In this document: positions 17,489 through 24,420 of the stretch, piece by piece | Layout: the number at the start of each line of letters is the position of its first letter | Numbering within the stretch: the stretch's first letter is position 1 | Source: Faucicola osloensis_B | GTDB taxonomy: Bacteria > Pseudomonadota > Gammaproteobacteria > Pseudomonadales > Moraxellaceae | Reading direction: 5' to 3' | NCBI GenBank assembly: GCA_964211495.1 | Contig: CAXORL010000001.1 | Coordinates: 124,001-188,000, forward strand | DNA: 64,000 nucleotides | Notes under the pieces: generated by a model | What the model was told of the DNA's origin: nothing | The model's database searches: none | What the model saw: the letters and a program-made list of their open reading frames with translations, nothing else | Position numbers and translations under genes: made by a program

Positions 17489-18513
17489 TTAATCCTCAAC
17501 GTGCGACTGATTTCACCAGTCTTGGTAAATTCGGCAAATTTCTCTGCCAGTTCGGGATAGGCTTTAAGACAGCCTTTTTTGTCAAAGGTTTCGCGACCCT
17601 TTTGCGCCTTGTAAGTCATGACCAGTTCGCCATCAACTGCCAACGCTTCGTTAAAGCCAATCAAGTTGATTAAATCGGTTTGGGCTTGCTCAAGGCCAGC
17701 TTTGACCTGTTTTTCGGTGTCCTTAAGCTCAATGTAGCGGTCAATGATGGCGATGTTCTCATCATCGTTGAAATGCAAATCAAGCGTACTGTCTGGAGTT
17801 GACGTTGCGTATTTTTGCTTGGCATTGGCTAGCGTAGTAGGGGTAGGCTCAACCCTCGCCAATACATGATTGACCCAGAAGTTTTGAGCTTCATCAATCA
17901 TGATTTCAAACAATTCAGCGTCGAACTTGATGTTGTACTGGCGGTATTTGTTGCCCCCAAGTAGCAAGGCAAGGTCGCATTCATCGACGCCTGTAATGCC
18001 CATGTACCATTGACACTGCAGGTTATAGTTATCTGGCACTTGGTCGGATGCTTCATCACCCCATACATTTTTCATGTACTCGGATGCAGTTTTGACTTCA
18101 AGCAATTTGTCGGTGGTCAATTTGCCGTCTTTGATTCGCACGTTGCCGCTGATTGATGGGTTGATGACAGCGCGGTCAATGTTGGCTAGCGCAAAATCAA
18201 ACTCAGGGTGACGGATCATGTAATTGACCTTTTGCACCTTGCAGTCATTCCTCAGGGCGTATTCTTTGGCTACCACGTCCTCAAGGATTGTGCCCCAATA
18301 AGCCGCATCGCTTTGAGCGTCTGCCACCACGTCATTGATTTTGTCGTGGTATAGGTCATACGCGGTTTTGTAGGGGTTAAAGCCCATGATGGCTGAGATA
18401 TCGCTACCGCCAATACCGCTTTGGCGTAAGCGTAGCCAATCTTCACGGCTTAGGTCTTTGGTGGGGATTGCCAAGGCTTGCTTGGCAGTGGTTTGGATTG
18501 CTAAGTTGGTCAT
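17485..18513 (-). CDS. YqaJ/lambda-exonuclease-fold phage nuclease
   Basis: A 342-residue PD-(D/E)XK nuclease of the YqaJ viral recombinase family that would resect dsDNA 5'-3' to load RecT. Visible motifs: RLRQSGIGGSDISAIMGFNPY (29-48, the family's opening), GTILEDVVAKEYA with Glu79, ANIDRAV with Asp113, and LLEVKTA with Glu139 and Lys141 as the metal-binding E-x-K. The C-terminal region is a coiled coil plus a domain common in phage copies. It is translated ahead of the 83-residue gene with an ATGA overlap. Confidence 0.92.
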   Translation of the reverse strand: MTNLAIQTTAKQALAIPTKDLSREDWLRLRQSGIGGSDISAIMGFNPYKTAYDLYHDKINDVVADAQSDAAYWGTILEDVVAKEYALRNDCKVQKVNYMIRHPEFDFALANIDRAVINPSISGNVRIKDGKLTTDKLLEVKTASEYMKNVWGDEASDQVPDNYNLQCQWYMGITGVDECDLALLLGGNKYRQYNIKFDAELFEIMIDEAQNFWVNHVLARVEPTPTTLANAKQKYATSTPDSTLDLHFNDDENIAIIDRYIELKDTEKQVKAGLEQAQTDLINLIGFNEALAVDGELVMTYKAQKGRETFDKKGCLKAYPELAEKFAEFTKTGEISRTLRIK

Positions 18514-18516
18514 GGC

Positions 18517-18708
18517 TTAATCCTTAGTTTGCTCGGCTTTAAGTTCAGCCTTGTAGTTTTCGATATAATCGGCTTCGGCTTTGGCTTGGGCGTCTAATCG
18601 GCTTGGGATTGAATAAACAGCGATAATCACAAAGATTAAAGCAATAACGATGACCACCAGTTTTAACACTGGCAGCCATGCTTTAAGGTGGTTGATTTTC
18701 ATGCTCAC
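18517..18708 (-). CDS. Small single-pass membrane protein
   Basis: A 63-residue protein with one hydrophobic helix (about 11-32, LPVLKLVVIVIALIFVIIAV) and a charged C-terminal tail rich in Ala, Glu and Lys. Its start overlaps the upstream stop (ATGA). It could be an early inner-membrane effector of the Kil or exclusion type, but nothing in the sequence identifies it. Confidence 0.7.
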   Translation of the reverse strand: MSMKINHLKAWLPVLKLVVIVIALIFVIIAVYSIPSRLDAQAKAEADYIENYKAELKAEQTKD

Positions 18709-18914
18709 CCCGCGACTGGATAAAGCTGATAGCCTTTTTGGTCGGCATCGGCTTCACTCATTTGCAGCACTTCTAAAAACCGTGGAGCGCCGCGGTTAAC
18801 TTCGCGTCTAACGATGTGACCACGGGCTTCCATCTTTGTGTCGCCCTCGACCAATTCGGTCATCGGGATAGGGCAAGCATTACTTACCCAAGTGATTTCA
18901 AACAGTTTCATCAT
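18705..18914 (-). CDS. Phage hypothetical protein (69 aa)
   Basis: Short protein beginning MMKLFEITWVSNACPIPMTE, with two adjacent ATG codons (18914 and 18911) as possible starts. One cysteine, a central MEARGHIVRREVNRG segment and no membrane helix. No family recognised. Kept because it is tightly packed between two other leftward genes. Confidence 0.65.
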   Translation of the reverse strand: MMKLFEITWVSNACPIPMTELVEGDTKMEARGHIVRREVNRGAPRFLEVLQMSEADADQKGYQLYPVAG

Positions 18915-18920
18915 TGGCTC

Positions 18921-19289
18921 CTATGCTGCGTCATAATGGTCAGTTTCAATCTCTGCGCTCTCGATAAAGCGCGTGATGATTGATTTGATTTCGTCGATGC
19001 GTGCCGCGTAGTTAAAACCATCGCAGTCATAGCTATCTGCATAAGTGACTTTGAGGGCTGAAACGCTTTCAACCTTGCTGTAATCATAAACGCGGCTGTA
19101 CCAGTGACCGCGGCAGATTGATTCATGCGGATGCTCAATCTCAGCGCTAAAGTTAAAGCCAATCCATGCGCCGTTATCGCCGATTGCCAGATAAACAATG
19201 CCTTTTGCTTGGCTGCTACTGATTTCGATTTCCTGGTCGCATTCGCTATCAATGCGAAGTGCTTGCTTTAAAAAGTCTAGTTGTGCCAT
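18921..19289 (-). CDS. Phage hypothetical protein, first gene of leftward operon
   Basis: A 122-residue acidic protein (IDSECDQEIEISSSQAKGIV, aromatic-rich centre WIGFNFSAE and HWYSRVYDY, C-terminal helix KSIITRFIESAEIE). ATG at 19289 is preceded by AAAAAGGAGC at good spacing. It is the first gene after the PL promoter, the position of N or kil-type genes in lambdoid phages, but it shows no basic arginine-rich antitermination motif. Function unknown. An overlapping minus-strand frame at 18911-19252 was judged a shadow. Confidence 0.7.
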   Translation of the reverse strand: MAQLDFLKQALRIDSECDQEIEISSSQAKGIVYLAIGDNGAWIGFNFSAEIEHPHESICRGHWYSRVYDYSKVESVSALKVTYADSYDCDGFNYAARIDEIKSIITRFIESAEIETDHYDAA

Positions 19290-19314
19290 AATTTGATTGC
19301 TCCTTTTTGAGTAA

Positions 19315-19346
19315 AGCCCTGTGTTCTTGGTCGGATGTCAGGGCTT
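19315..19346 (+). terminator. Hairpin in PL leader, plus-strand terminator orientation
   Basis: Stem AAGCCCTG / CAGGGCTT followed by a T-run on the plus strand. On the minus strand the same hairpin lies in the leader just before the first gene and is not followed by T. It may stop convergent transcription, or act as a structured leader element. Confidence 0.5.
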
Positions 19347-19375
19347 TTTGTTGTCTAAAATTCGGGTTAATCCCC

Positions 19376-19464
19376 AACTGCTATCTAACAGGGTAGATGT
19401 TGCTAAATAGCAGTAAGTGAGTAACACTTGGCGGTTTGCAGCACCGCGTTACTGTTTGAGTAAC
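19376..19464 (-). promoter_or_regulatory. Structured leader RNA between PL and the first gene
   Basis: The roughly 230-base leader has ACTGCTAT/ATAGCAGT (19376-19413) and a GTAAC-GTTAC-GTAAC series (19420-19464) in which the middle arm could pair with either neighbour, giving two exclusive hairpins. This 19290-19728 interval contains no gene of its own: from right to left it holds two terminators, the operators and PL, then this leader. An antitermination or attenuation role is inference. Confidence 0.35.
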
Positions 19465-19521
19465 TAGCTCAAATTTGTCTGAGTCGGAATTGAATTACGC
19501 GATAATCGGCTTATCGTGTTA

Positions 19522-19607
19522 AGTTAATCATAGTTTACTTTCGGTTTACTATTCTGTCAACGGAAAAGTTAATTAAGATTTACTTATTTTGTAAACTAAA
19601 TATAACT
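19522..19607 (-). promoter_or_regulatory. Left operator array (three repressor sites)
   Basis: Three 19-bp sites fitting AGTTAATnnnnnTTTACTT: 19522-19540 (plus), 19567-19585 (plus), 19589-19607 (minus, AGTTATA...TTTACAA). The same motif occurs three times between cI and cro. The site at 19522-19540 covers the -10 box of PL, so CI or Cro binding would block the leftward early operon. Confidence 0.75.
19532..19560 (-). promoter_or_regulatory. Leftward early promoter PL
   Basis: On the minus strand TTGACA (19560-19555), 17 bases, then TAAACT (19537-19532). The consensus -35, exact spacing and overlap of the -10 with a repressor site make this the best promoter for the operon starting at 19289. 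Confidence 0.75.
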
Positions 19608-19622
19608 GGTTAACTTTAAGCA

Positions 19623-19647
19623 ATAAAAAACCCGCATTTAAGCGGGT
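19623..19647 (-). terminator. Second tandem terminator after the methyltransferase/ATPase operon
   Basis: ACCCGC / GCGGGT stem with a T-run on the minus strand. It follows another terminator by 40 bases and insulates PL from read-through. Confidence 0.8.
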
Positions 19648-19687
19648 CAAATATTTGTAAGGAATTGTAAAAGGTGGGGTAAAGGCA

Positions 19688-19711
19688 ATAAAAAACCCAC
19701 CGGGGTGGGTT
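19688..19711 (-). terminator. First tandem terminator after the methyltransferase/ATPase operon
   Basis: AACCCACC / GGTGGGTT stem with a tight 2-base loop plus closing bases and a T-run on the minus strand, 18 bases after the ATPase stop codon. Confidence 0.85.
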
Positions 19712-19728
19712 GTGATTAGATAAGATTG

Positions 19729-21444
19729 TTAAGACGATGTAACGGAAGTATTTTGGATATGGGTTTCTATCATATCAATAGTGATATTCTCTAGTAATTC
19801 TACACGAGGTACGAGATTAATGGCAGTTTCCATGCGATAATTTTTATTATGCTTAATCAGATTCGCTTCTTCCTGAATATATTTGATACTTAACTGAAAT
19901 TCTTTAATTTGTTCACTAGAGTATATTCCAGTAACTCGCGCCTTTATAGTGTTATGATTAAAATATCCACCAACATCAGCATTGGGATTGTTGTTTCCAA
20001 GGATTCTACTAAGTGATTCATAAAATACTGAAAGAGTAACCGCAAGTATAGACGGGTATTTGTCGACCGATAGATTACACATTGACTCGTAGAATTGACT
20101 AAGTTTTCTATTGTTTAGTTTGTTAATAGCATTAACAAGTTTTGAGTTCTTTGGTAAAGTTTTGATTTTTTTATTAGCGACTTTTGGTTTTGCCACTACT
20201 TGGGGTTTTTGACTGGATGTTTTTCGACTAGTTGCTGTCTTTTGAATAATTACTGATTTAGTATTGGGTTTTCTAGTGTTGATACCTGGATGATTAAATG
20301 GTTCATTTTCATCTAGAAAGTCAAGTTGATCACCAAATGTAATATGCGGATTGTTTTTTCGACGTTTTGGGCTGACTTTTCTGCGATAATCATCGGCAAT
20401 TGGTTGGATTTTTTCGGCAACCTTGAGGAATAAGTGAGCATCGGTCGTAACTGCTGTTTTAGCCGTATTAATAGGTAGTAATGTTGGATCTGATGAGATA
20501 AATCTGACAATACAGACAAATCCATTGTACTCAGAGTGCCATCTGGTAGCCCAACCATATTGTTTCTCTGTACTACTGCTGACGATTACACGGTCATTAC
20601 AGACAATGTAAATACCAAAATCATCTGTTAGTGCTCTATTACTAGCTAGCGAATAGCTTTTTTCATCACTAAACCGGTAATCTGCATGAACACCTGCTAC
20701 AATATCAATATATACACCATCTTCTACATAGTAGCCAAATTTTAGTGGTTTAAAGCCCTCATCTTCTCGAATAGCGACAAATTTATGCTTAACTGAAACT
20801 TTAGAATTATCTTGATACTTGATGTTAATTACCAATCCTTTTTCGAGATAAATGGTATAGCGTTGCTGAATACCGCGATAAGCATTTTCATACCATATTT
20901 CAGCTGTAATATCAGGCAAGATAGCATCTTTTAGCTTAGTAATAGCAAAGTAGGATTTAGTGTCACCTTCACTTGGCTCTATTTTTGGGGTGATAGTATT
21001 TTCTGAAGTTAGATCATTGTTAGTGAGGTATGCACTGATTCTTTCAGTACCATTATCGGTCAAAAAAGTATATTCATCGCCCATTTTTAGTAGCGCTCTT
21101 TTAAGCCCAATACCGTACTGTCCAATCCCATAATCGTGACTTGAGGGACTGCCGATAAAAAATGCTCTAGTCTCTAGATCCTTTGCTGAAAATCCTGAGC
21201 AGTTATCCTTTATCTTAATTTCCTTTTCATTAACAGTAATATCTATTTGAAAGCCTGTATAGTCGGATGGCATACCGTATTCATCAAGAAGCGCTATTTT
21301 ACTTTTAAAAATATCCCTTCTAGCAGCATCAATAGAATTATCGATCAAATCATAGATTGCTTCTAAAGAGCTGATATCTTGGGTAAGAGAATTTTCTAAA
21401 TATCCTTTTTGAATGCCTGTATTGATGACGGTCTTCGTTGCCAT
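19729..21444 (-). CDS. MORC/MutL-like GHKL ATPase paired with DNA methyltransferase
   Basis: A 571-residue protein with a complete Bergerat ATP-binding fold: N box EAIYDLIDNSIDAA (Glu28, Asp32, Asn36), G1 box KDNCSGF (80-85) and G2 box GIGQYGIGLKRAL (106-118), as in Hsp90/MutL/MORC proteins. Residues 180-360 fit an S5-like domain; 390-440 is a basic Lys/Ser/Thr-rich linker; the C-terminal 120 residues are helical, end with NLIKHNKNYR, and match no nuclease motif I can see. It starts one base after the methyltransferase stop, so the pair is co-translated. MORC-like ATPases in restriction-modification loci are known; a defence role here is inference. Confidence 0.8.
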   Translation of the reverse strand: MATKTVINTGIQKGYLENSLTQDISSLEAIYDLIDNSIDAARRDIFKSKIALLDEYGMPSDYTGFQIDITVNEKEIKIKDNCSGFSAKDLETRAFFIGSPSSHDYGIGQYGIGLKRALLKMGDEYTFLTDNGTERISAYLTNNDLTSENTITPKIEPSEGDTKSYFAITKLKDAILPDITAEIWYENAYRGIQQRYTIYLEKGLVINIKYQDNSKVSVKHKFVAIREDEGFKPLKFGYYVEDGVYIDIVAGVHADYRFSDEKSYSLASNRALTDDFGIYIVCNDRVIVSSSTEKQYGWATRWHSEYNGFVCIVRFISSDPTLLPINTAKTAVTTDAHLFLKVAEKIQPIADDYRRKVSPKRRKNNPHITFGDQLDFLDENEPFNHPGINTRKPNTKSVIIQKTATSRKTSSQKPQVVAKPKVANKKIKTLPKNSKLVNAINKLNNRKLSQFYESMCNLSVDKYPSILAVTLSVFYESLSRILGNNNPNADVGGYFNHNTIKARVTGIYSSEQIKEFQLSIKYIQEEANLIKHNKNYRMETAINLVPRVELLENITIDMIETHIQNTSVTSS

Positions 21445-21445
21445 G

Positions 21446-22564
21446 CTAGGATGTCCTTATTAAGCGATTATAAATTACTGTTAATATCTTTTGTGAAACA
21501 ATTGGAGACACGCTGTTTCCAATCATCCTAAAGCTGTGCCATTTAGTTGGGTGGAAAATAAACCAATCAGGAAAGCCTTGTAATCGGGCTGCTTCTCTTA
21601 CAGTGATCACTCGCCCTTGTTCTGGGTGTAAAGGCCGGACAGCTTGGTGGCTACCTTTATCCGAACCTGTGCCTGCTCGCAAGGTTGGAGCAAATCCATC
21701 CCAAGCCAATTTTTTTGAGCGACTTACCCGGTCAGTTTTGCCTTGGGGTGTATCTTTATAGCGTTGCTCGACTTCGGCTGTGTGGACGGTATCAAAAAAA
21801 CCTGATACTTGATTATTGGAGTGCTTTTCTATAGCAAATGGTAAACCTAGTCCTTTTGGAGCAGGTTGACGCATTGCTAAAGCATATTCAGATAGATTTT
21901 CATTTTTTTCATACTTAGCGAAACCAAAGTCATTAACATCTTTGCTTTGAGTGATTGGGTTAGGCAAGTCATAAATAGCATCTCTAACAGTTACAGGAGA
22001 ACAAGTAAAGAAAAAATCATCTTTATCTAGTGATTGGACTCTATTTTTGTCATACCCTATAACAATTACCCTCTTTCTTTTGGTGGGTACACCACAAGTT
22101 GACGCATCGACAATGATCGGATCTAAAATTGTATACTTGCTATCTGCTAATGCTAATGCTTTTTTAAGTTGTGGTAAGTTTTTAGCATCCATTAAGCCCT
22201 CAACATTTTCCATGATGAAGAAACTTGGATCTATTAAATTAACTTGATAAAAAAAGGCTGATAATAATTCGCGCCGTGGGTCATTTTCATCACCTAGACC
22301 CATTCGACTAAAGCCTTGGCATGGGGGACCGCCTATAACACCATCAATTTTTTGTCCTTCAAGTAACTTTGTCCATGTTTCTTTATCGAAATTAGTAATA
22401 TCTTTGGTAATGGTGTTGGTGGCTGGGAAATTTAATTTATATGCAGATTGTAATGTACTATCAATATCTACTGCTGTATGGGTATGGAATCCAGCCAACT
22501 CTGCGCCAAGACCAAAGCCACCACAGCCGCTAAACAAATCAACAATTAAGGGTTTATAGTTCAT
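21446..22564 (-). CDS. C5-cytosine DNA methyltransferase (Dcm family)
   Basis: A 372-residue SAM-dependent enzyme that methylates cytosine at C5 in a specific DNA sequence. All key motifs are present: I DLFSGCGGFGLG (9-20), IV GGPPCQGFS (78-86, catalytic Cys82), VI ENVEG (119-123), VIII PTKRKRVIVIG (160-170), IX within RVITVREAARLQGFP and X GNSVSP near the end. The target recognition region (about 190-300) is not one I can assign. No restriction endonuclease gene is adjacent; the partner is the GHKL ATPase one base downstream. The DNA is visibly A+T-richer than the flanking phage genes, which suggests recent acquisition. Confidence 0.93.
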   Translation of the reverse strand: MNYKPLIVDLFSGCGGFGLGAELAGFHTHTAVDIDSTLQSAYKLNFPATNTITKDITNFDKETWTKLLEGQKIDGVIGGPPCQGFSRMGLGDENDPRRELLSAFFYQVNLIDPSFFIMENVEGLMDAKNLPQLKKALALADSKYTILDPIIVDASTCGVPTKRKRVIVIGYDKNRVQSLDKDDFFFTCSPVTVRDAIYDLPNPITQSKDVNDFGFAKYEKNENLSEYALAMRQPAPKGLGLPFAIEKHSNNQVSGFFDTVHTAEVEQRYKDTPQGKTDRVSRSKKLAWDGFAPTLRAGTGSDKGSHQAVRPLHPEQGRVITVREAARLQGFPDWFIFHPTKWHSFRMIGNSVSPIVSQKILTVIYNRLIRTS

Positions 22565-22591
22565 AGAAAATCCACAAATTTAAAAACAAAC

Positions 22592-22620
22592 ATTTTGCCA
22601 AAATTATCTCTAATTGTCGA
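22592..22620 (-). promoter_or_regulatory. Candidate promoter for the methyltransferase/ATPase pair
   Basis: On the minus strand TCGACA (22620-22615), 17 bases, CAAAAT (22597-22592), in the 78-base gap before the methyltransferase. Moderate match only; the pair may instead be read from the cI promoter. Confidence 0.35.
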
Positions 22621-22642
22621 CCGCTAATCTGTTTTAAATTGA

Positions 22643-22840
22643 TCATACTTTAAAAGGCACCTTCTGCCCCGTCATAACCAACTGAGCAATATACACCAAG
22701 CTAAACGGCACCCAAGCGTAAGCCAGGGCTGCTAACCACGTTGACAAAAACGCTGGTCTTACAATAAAAAGAGCGACAATGTCAGCAATCCATATCCCTG
22801 CAACGCACGTCCACAAAATCAACCAAATCCATCTGTTCAT
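22643..22840 (-). CDS. Small two-helix membrane protein in the cI operon
   Basis: A 65-residue protein (start at 22840, one base after the upstream stop TGATATG; a GTG at 22873 is an unlikely alternative) with two hydrophobic segments: WIWLILWTCVAGIWIADIVAL and AALAYAWVPFSLVYIAQLV. It ends QKVPFKV. Probably inserted in the inner membrane. It lies downstream of cI on the same strand, so it should be made in the lysogen. Superinfection exclusion is a plausible but untested role. Confidence 0.65.
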   Translation of the reverse strand: MNRWIWLILWTCVAGIWIADIVALFIVRPAFLSTWLAALAYAWVPFSLVYIAQLVMTGQKVPFKV

Positions 22841-22841
22841 A

Positions 22842-23015
22842 TCAAAAATCCAACTCAATCTCTCGATAAACACACCAACCCTTTGCCCGTGTGGCTGGCG
22901 TGATCAGCTCAGCATTGTAGATAAACCACACGATGAAGTAGTGGTCAGGGTCAACATTGGCTAATGACCAGCCTGTGAGTATTGGCTTTGGTTTGGTGTG
23001 GTTGCTGGCGAACAT
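22842..23015 (-). CDS. 57-residue prophage protein in the cI operon
   Basis: Runs from an ATG placed immediately after the preceding stop (TAAATG) with GGAAGAT upstream, to a TGA one base before the two-helix membrane gene. Tryptophan- and tyrosine-rich (GWSLANVDPDHYFIVWFIYN, WCVYREIELDF), no membrane helix. Similar short acidic-aromatic proteins occur in other phages, but I cannot name a family. Packing between two neighbours at 0 and 1 bases supports a real gene. Confidence 0.6.
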   Translation of the reverse strand: MFASNHTKPKPILTGWSLANVDPDHYFIVWFIYNAELITPATRAKGWCVYREIELDF

Positions 23016-23345
23016 TTAATTATCTTCCCATAACCAGCCATTAACACCACAGTTTCTTTCCATGGCCGCCATTGTATCATCAGCACTGTATTCACCTTGG
23101 CGATAGCTATTGATTGCATATTGAATATAAGCCCGGCAATTGGATGGTAGGCCAGACTTACCGTAACTTGGCTTCGCGTTGCTGATTTCCTTAACCTGGG
23201 TATCTTTAATCTTCATGGCCTGGTGCTGATTGACGCCATTCATCATCGCACCAAATGGGCTTTGATTACTCAGGCTGTAGTTATATGGCTGGTCGGCGAA
23301 AGCAGAGCTACTAATCAAGCATATTGCTAAGATTAACTTTTTCAT
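23016..23345 (-). CDS. Small exported protein encoded next to cI
   Basis: A 109-residue protein with a clear type I signal peptide (MKKLILAICLISSSAFA, cleavage after Ala17 or nearby). The mature part of about 91 residues has two cysteines (CRAYIQYAINSYRQGEYSAD, then MERNCG) likely to form a disulfide in the periplasm. It starts 11 bases after the cI stop and so would be expressed with the repressor in a lysogen. No family recognised. Lysogenic conversion or surface exclusion are possible roles. Confidence 0.75.
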   Translation of the reverse strand: MKKLILAICLISSSAFADQPYNYSLSNQSPFGAMMNGVNQHQAMKIKDTQVKEISNAKPSYGKSGLPSNCRAYIQYAINSYRQGEYSADDTMAAMERNCGVNGWLWEDN

Positions 23346-23356
23346 AATAATTCCAT

Positions 23357-24115
23357 TTAAAATTCAACAAATGCAAATTTCAGACGCCCAATAACTTCAA
23401 AAGTATTGAATAGATCTTCGCTCACGTCTTGGTCTGGGTATAAATCTTTATTTGGATTGTCTGAATGTAGCTTGATGGTACCATCTAAATTACGGTAAAT
23501 GCGTTTACAGATAATTGCCCCATTAGCGCAGAACACATAAACCTTACCGTTGACCAGGGCATTAAAGCATTTCTCTAGTGTATTAATCAGTAAAGGCGTA
23601 TCACTTGGAATAGATGGAGCCATGCTGTCACCATCGCTATCAATCAATACTAAGCCCCTACCATCGGAGGGCAAGCCAAGTCTGATTAAAAAATCTTCTG
23701 ATATCTCATACCGCCCCAATATGTCTGGCGTATCTGCATTGAAAGCACCAGGGCCACACGCCGCCCTAGCATCCAAATAGGGAATTGAAATCAAAAGTGA
23801 AGTGTCACTACCGCCGGTTAATAGGCGTTGAATAACATCGCGGGCAGGTTCGTCGCGGGTCAATTCAGTAGGTTCTATAGAGCTGTCTTTTGAGCCTGTC
23901 CCGGTAGTTATCCACTCAGCATTAGTCTTTAAAATCTGAACTAATTTAGTTAAGTTTGAGCCAGTTGGCTCAGTGTCACCTTTGCGCCATTTTCCGACCG
24001 CTACCTTACTAATTCCCACATGTGCAGCAACAGCAACATTAGACAGGTTTAATTCTGTCATGCGTTCATCGATTCTACTGCCTATCTTTTGTTTTTCTGA
24101 TTCTTTCATGCTCAC
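23357..24115 (-). CDS. LexA-like CI repressor (S24 family)
   Basis: A 252-residue lysogeny repressor. The N-terminal XRE-type helix-turn-helix (about 10-65, NVAVAAHVGISKVAVGKWR) binds the operators; the C-terminal domain is an S24 autoprotease with Ser164 (DSDGDSMAPS) and Lys204 (IICKRI). The likely RecA-stimulated cleavage point is Cys120-Gly121 in ARAACGPGAF, a Cys-Gly site as in UmuD rather than Ala-Gly. It is transcribed leftward from PRM, opposite cro, and leads an operon of accessory genes. Prophage induction by DNA damage is therefore expected. Confidence 0.93.
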   Translation of the reverse strand: MSMKESEKQKIGSRIDERMTELNLSNVAVAAHVGISKVAVGKWRKGDTEPTGSNLTKLVQILKTNAEWITTGTGSKDSSIEPTELTRDEPARDVIQRLLTGGSDTSLLISIPYLDARAACGPGAFNADTPDILGRYEISEDFLIRLGLPSDGRGLVLIDSDGDSMAPSIPSDTPLLINTLEKCFNALVNGKVYVFCANGAIICKRIYRNLDGTIKLHSDNPNKDLYPDQDVSEDLFNTFEVIGRLKFAFVEF

Positions 24116-24143
24116 CTCTAAGTTAATTGTACTTTACTAACGT

Positions 24144-24171
24144 TATATAAAGCCATTGCAACCAGAGTTAA
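24144..24171 (-). promoter_or_regulatory. Candidate PRM promoter of cI
   Basis: Minus strand TTAACT (24171-24166), 16 bases, TATATA (24149-24144). Four of six matches in each box. Transcription would start within or just before operator 24121-24139, giving CI autoregulation. Confidence 0.45.
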
Positions 24172-24184
24172 CCTATAGTAAACT
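24156..24184 (+). promoter_or_regulatory. Rightward early promoter PR
   Basis: TTGCAA (24156-24161), 17 bases, TAAACT (24179-24184). The -10 hexamer is identical to that of PL and sits in the same register inside a repressor site. Start expected near 24191, 30 bases before cro. Confidence 0.65.
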
Positions 24185-24219
24185 ATAATTAACCAAATAA
24201 GTTAAACAAGGTTTACATC

Positions 24220-24411
24220 ATGACTTTAGCTGAAATTAAGAAGTATTTTGGCGTTACGACCAACGCTGACGTTGCTCGGAAATTAGGCGTGTCAAAAGTT
24301 GCTGTTGGTAATTGGGAAAGTGAAATCCCAACCGAACGCCAAGCCATCATTGAAATTCAAACCAAAGGCGAATTAAAAGCCGATGGCATCCCTCAACTAG
24401 AAACCGCCTAG
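24220..24411 (+). CDS. Cro-like repressor
   Basis: A 63-residue DNA-binding protein of the YdaS/Cro type (AEIKKYFGVTTNADVARKLGVSKVAVGNWE: helix-turn-helix at about 14-34). It is the first rightward gene after PR and would repress cI during lytic growth by binding the shared operators. Its recognition helix VSKVAVGNW is nearly the same as ISKVAVGKW in CI, which fits both proteins reading the same 19-bp site. Confidence 0.88.
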   Translation: MTLAEIKKYFGVTTNADVARKLGVSKVAVGNWESEIPTERQAIIEIQTKGELKADGIPQLETA

Positions 24412-24420
24412 GAGCGACCT

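Larger units (their letters stand above)
24121..24218 (+). promoter_or_regulatory. Right operator array between cI and cro (three repressor sites)
   Basis: Three 19-bp sites: 24121-24139 (AGTTAATTGTACTTTACTA), 24176-24194 on minus (GGTTAATTATAGTTTACTA), and 24200-24218 (AGTTAAACAAGGTTTACAT). The middle site covers the PR -10 box, the first lies just downstream of PRM, and the last ends two bases before the cro ATG and overlaps its ribosome-binding region. Confidence 0.75.

Noticed and set aside
18911..19252. Second minus-strand frame of 113 residues
   Set aside because: It overlaps the 122-residue frame almost fully, starts without a good site, and its composition (Ala/Ser/Lys/Thr runs) looks like an out-of-frame reading.
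19623..19711. Short repeat pair as a CRISPR remnant
   Set aside because: The two AAAAAACCC-rich blocks are two different intrinsic terminators, with no regular repeat-spacer pattern. No CRISPR array or cas gene occurs in the window.
19729..22564. A conventional type II restriction system
   Set aside because: No endonuclease motif (PD-(D/E)XK, HNH, GIY-YIG or PLD) is visible in either protein or in adjacent frames, so only the methyltransferase half is supported.
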